The notes under the pieces: model-generated | What the model saw: the letters and a program-made list of their open reading frames with translations, nothing else | Databases searched by the model: none | What the model was told of the DNA's origin: nothing | Translations under genes and position numbers: made by a program | NCBI GenBank assembly: GCA_963942565.1 | Contig: OZ012700.1 | Span: 25,743,940-25,807,939 of the forward strand | Reading direction: 5' to 3' | DNA from: Maea johnstoni | Taxonomy: Eukaryota; Annelida; Polychaeta; Spionida; Magelonidae | Length of the DNA stretch: 64,000 nt | Part shown: positions 54,801 to 64,000 of the stretch, one piece after another | Layout: each line of letters starts with the position of its first letter | Position numbering within the stretch: the first letter of the stretch is position 1

Positions 54801-54868
54801 GTTGCCTAGCAACAAGGTTTCCTTGACGCCACAACTGCCTAGCAACTAACAGATACTGCCTGGCAACA
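54801..54868. promoter_or_regulatory. Cluster of X-box (RFX) motifs
   Basis: GTTGCCTAGCAAC at 54801 is a perfect palindromic X-box. ACTGCCTAGCAAC (54835) and CTGCCTGGCAAC (54857) follow within 70 bp. RFX factors bind GTNRCC(N0-3)RGYAAC. Binding is inferred. Confidence 0.5.
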
Positions 54869-55091
54869 GATATTGACTGCTGGTTGTTTCAGTGCACGTT
54901 ATTCAGTTTAATTTCACATGATACAGCAAAACAGTGCACACATTAACATATTAAGCAGTTGGTAAGCAAGAGGCTTCAATAACATCAAAAATAATTTCCA
55001 GATATTACAAGTAAAGCAAAATATGATCACTGCTTCACTTCTTCCAGTGAATTTTTTGGCCTAAGCAAAATGTGGGTACAGTGAGGAGTAT

Positions 55092-55158
55092 GTTGCGTAG
55101 CAATAAACTGTTGCTAAGCAATACATTGTTGCTAAGCAATACATTGTTGCTAAGCAAT
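55092..55158. repeat. 18-bp repeats of a half-conserved X-box
   Basis: GTTGCGTAGCAAT at 55092, then GTTGCTAAGCAAT at 55110, 55128 and 55146, spaced exactly 18 bp. Confidence 0.85.
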
Positions 55159-55159
55159 A

Positions 55160-57079
55160 AATGTCTATGAGTTGGGTTTGTTGGTGGTTTTCCCTGGGTA
55201 CTCCCGTTTCCTCCACCATAAATAAATGGGTATGGGTAATTAGGATCTAGCCTTAATTTGACAGAAAAAGATATAAGCGATTTCAAATTCCTGCACATGG
55301 ACATATGAGAGGTCTACTGCATATTCCCTTACCTCAATTTAGTGATCGCCACATACTTACAACTTAAAACCACATGAATATGATAACGATAAGAGACAAG
55401 AAATGTCTTTACTTTGCCTTAACAAGCCATCAGTTAATCATCTTTTATAACCTAAGCAAATACTTTATCTAAAAATAGTTGTCTTGAAGATTTTCAAATT
55501 TGTTATTACTTTTTCATTTTGATTCATTAAGAAAATCAAAATAACATATACATCTATAATTCACTTACTTAAGATATTTGTTTTTTCTTCAATCACCCAG
55601 AAAAATACCCTTCTTCAGGGGTAGGCTATTAATTATTCTTACCTTATTAAAATGATCTACACCATAACCTTTTCTATCTACTGAGCCATAGTATCGGTGT
55701 CACAGAATAAAGGATTTGTGAGTAAGTGAGAACAGAATCCTTAACTTTTCTCCCTTTTACCATTTTATATAACGCCTTAGATAAGTTACCGTTGTTAGCA
55801 GTTAGATGGTCAGATAGTTAGTAGAAGCAAATGACAAGTACTCTTTTTACTATCAGTTACAAGTGGAAACAATTAACCTAAAATGAAATTTCAAAATTTC
55901 AAAAATTTGTTCATTTCTGAAATGTATCGTTTGTAACAGTATTTAAAGGTATCAGTGTCAGTACATGCATTATAAATCGCTTAAAGGATTCGGTCAATCT
56001 GTCAAATTACTAAGTTGACCCCTTTGTAAGGAATGACAAAGTGCATAGGTCAATCATATGAAACCTGCAATATTGCATGTGAGAAAGTTACCAGTGACTT
56101 GAGGTTAGCCGGTGGTATTTGCCTGATACTCCAGTTTCCTCCACCACTTACACCTGCCTAGTCACAACTTAGCTGCAATATGGCAGAAAAAGTGACGAAA
56201 AGTTCGAAATTCCAAATTCCTGCAATGTTATTGTAAGTATAGCAGGGTAGAATATATACAAATAAATGACTCATTACTGTAACACTCTTACACAGTCTGA
56301 ACAATGAAAGATTTTGTACTATATTTTTTGATAGATATATCTAAACTCCCAGTTTCCATGTTTTTCCTATGGATGTTTTAGGATAAAAAAAGAGAGTACT
56401 GTTCATTAAGGGTATCAGCAGTTAACGCAGAAGCATTTACAGTGACAAGCAAAAGAATTTCTTTTAGGATTTACATACAAACACAACAAAAGAAAACAAC
56501 CCTAGTAAAATGACACAAATCATTTTGTAGACAATTTTCACACTTTTGTTACAGCATTTAATGAAGTTAGCAATGGTTCTTGTGTTAAGACTAACCATCT
56601 TTTGATATATCTTTAAATTCAAACATGAAATCTGTATGTTACCTCCTGGAGTAAATAATTTCAATCATAAATTAATTTTCATTTTTTTTATAAATTCCAC
56701 ATGAAATCGATTGTACAGCTATCCTTATTCCATTTCATTGTAGATAAAGTTCTCTAAAAGGACTCTAAAACACATAAAGCAGCTAGGAAAATAATAAGGA
56801 ACAATGTGCTCCCTTTCCCATATCATCGTTTTAAGTTGTGAATATAATGTATGAAATATAGACAAGATTAGTTTCTGTAACATGTGAGATATGTGTTATT
56901 TGTTTAGTTAATCTTCATAAATTATTCATATTCTAATTTATTTGAAGTCATGATACTAAGATCAGCTATTATTTTTCATTGGTTGGGATAATTATTTGTA
57001 CAAATACTTCCTAATAACGGTTATAACTTTAGTTTGAATCACTATTTTCATCAGAGATCCTGCAAAAATGATTATAACT

Positions 57080-57081
<2 letters not shown>
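55160..57081. other. No gene seen
   Basis: AT-rich intronic or intergenic DNA. 'tggtttt/atttccctgggtactcccgtttcctccacc' near 55185 recurs in part at 56110-56150 (ggtatttgcctgatactccagtttcctccacc), a diverged repeat. Confidence 0.4.

Positions 57082-57166
<85 letters not shown>
57082..57166. repeat. (AT)n microsatellite
   Basis: A pure AT run of 85 bp. Confidence 0.97.
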
Positions 57167-57169
<3 letters not shown>

Positions 57170-58732
57170 TATTCATCATGATTCAAGGTTATTTGAAGGT
57201 CACTTTTTCACTTGAGTAAGAATGACCTTGTGATTTGCAGAAATTTCTCATTTCCCTGCAATAAATTCTGTATTGTATTCTTGAAATGTAAAGGTGATCT
57301 TAATGTTCCATAGAGCACCTTCGGAAATCTTATTGAAATACAAATAGAAAATGTTAAAAAGATTGAAAATACTGTGGAAATTTTTATCAAAAACTATGAA
57401 TCTTAACAAAGTGCGAGTAACTACAATACTTAGCTGAATTTTTCAATACAGTTGTCTTTTCATTTAAAACAACTAAAAATTACTTAAGATTACTCAACTT
57501 GAGGTTGGTGTAGATTGGGGTTGATTGCAGCTAAGTGATCTATCTGTGAGACAATCTCCTTTGACTCCTATCCTTATCAGTAAGGGTGAAAATTAATTGA
57601 TTTGCAAGAGTATCAAATTCAAAAAACTACCAAAAATGAAAAAAATACAAAATACTACAAGGGCAAAGGTACAGTCTTTTTAGAGCTTAAAGGCAAATTG
57701 AGAAAGTCAACATTTCTGAATTGTTGAATGGGTAGTAAAGATTCCAAGCTTGAATCCAGCTCTCAGAATGTGAGAAAGTTGACGGAGAATTTAGCCATGA
57801 TACAGGATTTCAAGTGACGAAATACAAAATTCAAATTATAGAACTTCAATTTGCTATAACACTGTATTGCTGATATGGATTTTCCATGCATTTATAAAAG
57901 ATCAGACCACCATTAATATTGTTTCAGACATTGTGAGTATTAAAGGGTTAACTGGTAAAAAAACCTTTCAGGCGTAATTACAAAAACTCAATCATGCCTA
58001 GATGTGAATTATTGTCAAAGCCATCATTAGTTTTTAAATCACTTGTTTCCTTATTAAAAAAAATCTATCCTTCAAAATAAATGGAAATGTTGCACTTAAT
58101 TACAATTCATTTCAACGGGGTGCTATGAGCACAAGTTTATGACATAAATTGCTCAAAAAAAACATTGAAAAAAAAACAATAAAAATTTGCTAGGGAGTTT
58201 GAGAATTTTCCTAAAACCACAAGATCATGCTGCAAATAAATACGGAAGCAATATGGAAGGTGCGTCTAATAGATTCCAAGAATGATGTTGTAAATGAAAT
58301 AAAAAAGAAAGTATCGTTTACTCGTTTAATAAAATGTTAGTCGTGGTCATCTCATATAAGAATCTATTTGTCATTTACACTTAAAGCAGGTGTGTTAATA
58401 TCAAAATGATCATTTTGATTCCTTGGGTTGTCGTGATAATTTAATGAGTCAATATTTTTCTAAAAACAGGTTTTTCCCAATATGACTATGAATAAGTAAA
58501 TCATTGTTAATAAATGTTAATTTCAATGATGAAAAAATTACAGACCATGAAAATAGTCAACATTCAAAGAAGATATTACTATGGCAACCTGGATGCGTTC
58601 CCATGGAAACAAAGGGTTTGGTTGCCACAGAGCTGCATACTTAAGTAAAAAGTCATTTTTATGCTTCGAGAATTTCATCACAAGTTAAGCAAGAAAATAT
58701 CAGTAGAAAGAATCACACGTGCTTATCACACA
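57167..58732. other. No gene seen
   Basis: AT-rich. One more X-box-like stretch (atggcaacctggatgcg, ccatggaaac, ggttgccac) lies at 58580-58630. Confidence 0.4.
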
Positions 58733-58800
58733 GTTGTCTCGGCAACAGTAACCGCCTTGACAACACAGTTGTCTTGGCAACAGTAACTGCCTTGACAACA
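58733..58800. repeat. Two 35-bp repeats with X-box-like sites
   Basis: GTTGTCTCGGCAAC (58733) and GTTGTCTTGGCAAC (58768), each followed by agtaac-gccttgacaac. Confidence 0.85.
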
Positions 58801-59274
58801 ACGTTTGTTAATCTTCTAAGCATTATATTGGCAAACCTGACTTATAATATATAATCATTTTTTTCAATATGATTTTTTTTTCTTTGATTTATGAATGAAC
58901 ATTTTTGAAATCATATGTGATCGCAAAAAAATGGATGGGAACCATTGATTGAGTCACGGCTCTCGGGCCTGAGCCAGTCAATGGGAAGTCGAAGGGGGGA
59001 GTATTTTCTATAGCGTCGGGATGAACAAAAATAAGCCAAGCTTCCAGCTACGAGTGCCATACAACATTCCAACAGCCACCAGACACCTCCACCAACCCAC
59101 ACATGCACCAATCCCATCGAGCTGCCCTCTGCCGCGACCTTGCTCAAGGTCAAACACACCACAGGACACTCAAGGTGACCTTCACGTGACCTTTGACCTT
59201 CTTTACATTCAAAACTGGGTCATGAATTTAATCAACAAGGGAAATGTTGAGAATTCGCCATTATGTAATGTATA

Positions 59275-59390
59275 ATGAGAAAATGTGTTATTGTTGTTGA
59301 AAAAATGAAGGTTTTGAGAATTTGCGACTATATTCAGAGAAAATGTGTTATTGTTTTTGAAAAAAATGCAGATTTTGAGTGTGGTCGGTC
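59275..59390 (+). repeat. 66-bp tandem duplication
   Basis: 'gagaaaatgtgttattgtt' + 'gttgaaaaaatg' + 'ttttgag' occurs twice. Confidence 0.8.
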
Positions 59391-60998
59391 GGTTGGTCGT
59401 GGGATTGTTCTAGATAGGTTGAGTGGAATCACCCACTGCTCTGGTGACTGCCTCAGTTTGGTAGTCTAGTCTGGCGCCGGGAAAATAGGCAAAGAAAGTC
59501 GACTCAATAGAGACAACGGCTACTCTTGATAAATACACATAAAAAGAGGATTTCAAAAATGGCATTCTCTACCAATGCGGGACCAAGATCTTCATCATTA
59601 ATGATAAACATATGATTTTACACATACTTGAAACCAAACTGAGCTAAATTTATGTAGATCATATAATTTTACAAAAGCTTCATCATACAATTATGACAAA
59701 ATAATAAATTTGTTACAAAAGCCTTTTATTCAAATAAGTTTGATTATGTAACATTGATGAAATAACATGTTATTGTTTTCTTGATTTTTTTTTTGAATTT
59801 TCACAAAAAATAATAAACAAGTAAAATTTTGAGGATTTGCATGATCATATGGGAAATTCACAAATTTCCGTTATTGTGTAGAATATCAATAAGTAAAAGC
59901 ATGTCTTTCATTGAGCCGAAGAAACAATGGCCCATCTTCCCGGCACCCCTTCTCCAATGGACACGGTACTTAAATCCCAGCAACTGGGGGGAGGGAGGAT
60001 ATAAGCCATAGTTACGAACCGCTTTAACCTGTAGAAGAGATACAAAGCACCAAACATCAGCTGACATTGGCATTTGAGGCAAGGCACCTCAGATCAGGAT
60101 CGATAAAAAATATTTTCCTCTAAAATTTTTCCTCATCATCAAATTCAATTAACCTTCCTAATTTGAGTGTGTGCAAAATATCTATGTTATAACCAAATGA
60201 TAATACAAAAACGATTCTGTACATCAACGTAGTTTATTCTTAATAAATAAAGTAATAGATTCCATTAATTAACTTCGGATAAAAACATTAAGATATAGGC
60301 AGTAAAAGCCTTCAACAATCTGGTCTAAAATATTAAAATCTAATTATTAGATAAATCAACAACAAGCTGGCAAATCATAGCCCTTTTCAAAGTAAAAAAC
60401 TCACTAGACAAAAACAAGTAACAATTATAGTTTTTGATAGATTATTTGAAAAGACTATATCCAACTTATAAATAATTCCCTAATTCTAAGTATTGTAAAG
60501 ATAGCCAACTATTACATAGCATTTTTTGCACTTTAATACTTCAGACTATGTCTATATATTTTAGAAAACATTCTTCAGATTCTGAGTCTCGATTGAAACA
60601 ACTGATCATCATATATAGTTTTATGAAATTAATATTCTAAGATCTGTAAATCAAATAAAGTAGTAACAAAATAAACACAATCCAAAAATACACTAACTCC
60701 TATAAACTTTGTATCCTGATCTGAGGTGGCAGATAAAGGAATGAATGATTGATAAATATTAGCTAATGATATGCGAGAAAAGGCGGCTTAATACCACCCT
60801 GTAATTTCCAGCGCCGCTGTGATGTATATCCAGGCAAATAGGGAGAGCTACATGGACAACAGCAAATACAGCATGATGAGAGCAAGGGTTCAAAATCAAC
60901 TCCCACCAGGGAGCGAAATTTGCTTCTGTTTTTCAAGACGCACATTTGGTGACACCACAAATGATTGAATCTGACCTATGGTATTCACTCTTTAAGTT

Positions 60999-61235
60999 GA
61001 TGTTATGAATTACTTCTTTTAAATTTTTCATTCATCATTTATATTGGATATAAAGTATTGAAGGAGTTGTTACTATTTCTTTACCTTCAAGCAAGTTTGG
61101 GATGTCTGTATATATTAGAAAGAGGTCTAAATGCATTAAAGGCTTCATATTTGATGTTGATGATATGAATTACTTCTTTTAAAGTTTTCATTAATCATTT
61201 ATATTGGATATTAAGTATTGAAGGAGTTGTAACTA
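60999..61235 (+). repeat. Two-copy tandem duplication
   Basis: 'gatgaattacttcttttaaa'-type blocks with 'cattta' + 'tattggatat' + 'agtattgaaggagttgt' occur at 60999-61075 and 61158-61235, about 159 bp apart, with a few substitutions. Confidence 0.85.
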
Positions 61236-62067
61236 GGGGTTTCAAAATGTTAAGTATGCGTTGGCATCTAGAGTTGGCGAATAGAGATGTTTTGAACTCT
61301 TGCTGAACTGGAAAAAAATATGTATTAGAAGCAGCAGCTCTACCACAATATGCCTGGCGATGACTTAAACATGAAAAATTTGCATATCAGTATACTTTAC
61401 ACTGCAGCAGCTTACTGGGCAAGGAAAGTATCATAACTTACAACATAGAGTATCTAGAATGCTTAAAGCCTGGTACGGTCACATGCAAAGTGTAGTACCA
61501 CCGACACTGCATATATGAATGTGATTTCATAATGCAAATTGAGTCCATACATGGTACAAATTAGGACTGAAGAAAAATAAACCGCAGGCTGTTTTGGCTA
61601 GTACCTGTGCATAGGGTGAAGACAACATATAACCCACATATTCAGAGTGGACTGACAAATCTACAGACATGTTCATGTTTCATTTTTGTTAGTTAAGTTT
61701 TTTTTTGAGATTTGGAACTTTCAAAAGGTAACATCATGCCATAATGAGATATAAACCTGGTATTTGGAACAAAATAGAAAATTCTCCTTTAATAGAAAAC
61801 CAATATTATTGAATTTTTCTATTACAGACTATCATACCTATGCATATCCAGTTAAATAATGTCTGGCCATCTGAGAAAGACCATTGTCTAACCACAAGTC
61901 ACAGGCAACTTTTTCACACGCCCCTGTCAGGATTCAACCCCAACAGTGGTGAAACAGCAAGCAACCTGTAGATTTTGGTTAAGCGAGCAGTCAGTGGTAA
62001 AACCTTCCACCTTTCAGCTCTCAGGGCATGCCTGAAGAATTTGCTTGAGCGCTAAATGATAGCATAT
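61236..62067. other. No gene seen
   Basis: AT-rich DNA without recognised features. Confidence 0.4.
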
Positions 62068-62280
62068 TTAACCCTTATGCTGCTGGTGGCTAATTTGTCC
62101 AAAACAAAATGATGCAAAAACCTGAAAAATGACTGGAACCCTGACATATGGGTACTCATCTGAAAGTGCTCAGCGAGAGCTATCTAATGAGTACCAATAT
62201 GACAGGGTTTAGATGTTTTTTCAGAAATCTTTGCGTCCTTGTACTTTGGACGAAAGTTGCCTCAGCATTGGAAGGGTTAA
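62068..62280 (+). mobile_element. TTAA MITE family A, best full-length copy
   Basis: 213 bp, TTAACCCTTATGCTGCTGGT ... CAGCATTGGAAGGGTTAA. Both TTAA ends and the whole core are intact. Confidence 0.92.
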
Positions 62281-63480
62281 GTGTAAAAGGTTGTGTATTT
62301 TGTCAGACCACTCTGTATGTCAGGGTGCAAATAGGTTAGTATGGTAAAAAAAATAGATATAAATACGAATGATAAAACAGAAATTCACTGCACAGACTTG
62401 CAAACACTTCCTCATTCCGATCCTGATATTGACGAGTCAGTCAACATGACAGAATACACCATCCTTGGATTAGATTTACATTTTACAATAGTTGAATATT
62501 ATTTACAAAGGACGACACCACATTTAAGCATCCAAGGGCTCCAGATGATGTAACATACAACTTTTACCCACTCAACTTGTTAAAACAACATAAAGATTAT
62601 CAAATGGAAGCAAACACATTTGAAAAGATAACATCTGACGGAATTAGTCTAACCTTTTCAACGACCGGAGCCTGATTTCATAGTAAATACAGAAAGGATG
62701 CAGCCCAGAGATATAACATTAGTTTATCAATGAAAATGTAAAACACAAAGGAGATATTTAAAGAATAATTTATCATTTTGAATGATATCATATGGTGTAG
62801 TACAAGCAACCTGTATTCACTGAATATTTACTTAACAAGGAATAATACCAATACTTACACCAACAGTTTGTCATTAGAAAAAGCTGCATTTGTTGTTTAA
62901 CAATCCGTTATCCAAAGTAAAATAACTTAGAAATGATAAAAATATTTTGTTACTATACATTTTCCAATTGTTTCAGGCTGATGTATGTCCCAAGTATTTT
63001 GCACTATCACTGATATCTTTATGAAGTAAAGATAATGAAAAGTAACATTGTAAACTTATCTATTCTCTTACTACAAAGATGATCATTGTTTTTTATAACA
63101 TCTTAACCCATTCATGGTAATATCAACCAAAAAAGGCCTGACAATGTTGATGATATCCCTCTTAGGCAAAATACCTTTCCAAAATTTTGCTAAAGTTAAA
63201 CGCCAATTGAGTGTCTAACAGTAAACTGATTAAGACGGAACACAGAGGAATAATATCAAATTTATAAATCTTTAATAAACCCGTCCAGGCCATCATATTA
63301 TTTAAGTGGATGTGTCACACAGATAAGAGATATTTTCCCAAAACAGTGAACGTAATCCACATTTCTTGAGTCAAAGGGCAACAAAAAAATATACTAAAAT
63401 ACTACATTGACAAGAAGGTATATGACTTTGGAAACACATAACAGGTGTAAACAGGTGTCACTAGAAATAGACACAAACAA
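62281..63480. other. No gene seen
   Basis: AT-rich; a family B end (ttaacccattcatgg) begins at about 63104. Confidence 0.4.
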
Positions 63481-63499
63481 TGAGGTAGGAGAGGGGGGA

Positions 63500-63735
63500 G
63501 GGTGGTGATGAGGAGGAGGAGGAAGAGGAGGAGGGGGAAGAGGAGGGGGAGGAAGAGGAGGAGGAAGAGGAGGGGGAGGAAGAAGAGGAGGAGGAAGAGG
63601 AGGAAGAGGCGGGGGAGGAAGAGGAAGAGGAGGAAGAGGAGGAAGAAGAGGAATAGTAGGAGTAGTAGTAGGACGAGGAGGAGGAAGAAAAGTAGGAGGA
63701 AGGAGGAATAGATGGAAGAGGAGGAGAAGATGGGA
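63500..63735. repeat. (GGA)n polypurine tract
   Basis: About 235 bp of almost pure purine (GGA/AGA) on the plus strand; the long open frames in it are low-complexity. It could form triplex DNA. Confidence 0.95.
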
Positions 63736-64000
63736 GAGGAGAGAGAAGAGGAGGAGGATGGTAGTGATCATGGCAAATATGGAGATGATGATGATGTGAT
63801 AATGATGATGTAAAAACCACACAATAAGTAAAGTGATAGTTATTTAAGTTAATTTGACAATGATATCAATGATGATGAGGATTATGATGATGATCATGAA
63901 AATGATGAAAGTAAAATTAAGTAAAATTAAATACATATTGATGACCAAAACAACGATGTTTATAAAAACAAAGAAATCATACAACGCTTGACAAGACAGG

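Noticed and set aside
58911-59162. Minus-strand frame with GLVHVWVGGGVWW, faintly like the PFK 71-nt exon
   Set aside because: Wrong length and no donor/acceptor pair at the required phase. It also lies upstream of the NVGAPA exon, where such an exon would be out of order.
59858-60082. Minus-strand frame with VHWRRGAGKMGHCFFGSMK after a pyrimidine-rich acceptor, like a third PFK alternative exon
   Set aside because: The similarity is short, no GT donor follows at the right place, and the position is upstream of the NVGAPA exon.
60763-60960. Minus-strand frame with RRWKLQGGIK, similar to the W---GG pattern of PFK
   Set aside because: Only a few residues match and no exon boundaries fit; likely chance.
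63394-63822. Pro/Ser/Arg-rich frames
   Set aside because: Translation of the GGA polypurine tract.

Overview
The window looks like nuclear DNA of an invertebrate animal. Host genes are split into short exons with GT-AG introns, non-coding DNA is AT-rich, and it is packed with short inverted-repeat transposons, AT/ATT microsatellites and minisatellites. The three recognisable genes (phosphofructokinase, KXD1 and a furin-like proprotein convertase) are bilaterian. A marine deuterostome or mollusc is my guess; the sequence alone does not settle the species. A run of 200 Ns at 3579-3778 shows this is a scaffold, so order across that point is not certain.

Host genes. On the minus strand there are exons of ATP-dependent 6-phosphofructokinase (PFK). 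Two N-half exons lie at 0.2-1.3 kb, and three C-half exons at 48.6, 52.1 and 53.4 kb. The 52.1 and 48.6 kb exons are equal in length (71 nt) and phase and encode the same protein segment, so they look like a mutually exclusive exon pair. C-half exons lie upstream of N-half exons in the direction of transcription, so the window holds parts of two PFK genes or a scaffolding error. On the plus strand lie a complete four-exon KXD1 gene (18183-23513, 188 aa) and the first coding exon of a furin/PCSK-like protease (29102-29269).

The largest single object is a very young LTR retrotransposon of the Ty3/gypsy type (5168-17038, 11.87 kb). It has 849-bp LTRs that I read as identical, a 4-bp target duplication, a tRNA-Leu-like primer site, gag and pol. 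Downstream of pol it carries an unusual 672-aa third ORF encoding a zinc-finger and coiled-coil protein. It looks whole.

The rest is accessory DNA. One MITE family with TTAA at its ends (13 copies) and a second TTAA family are piggyBac-like. A roughly 320-bp family has clear 8-bp duplications and is hAT-like. There is a MULE-like family, a LINE fragment split by another MITE, a LINE 3' end inside a minisatellite, and a decayed DNA transposon (about 43.3-45.5 kb) studded with a repeated 14-bp motif. Several tandem arrays sit in introns of PFK, KXD1 and the PCSK-like gene and repeat splice-site-like sequence.
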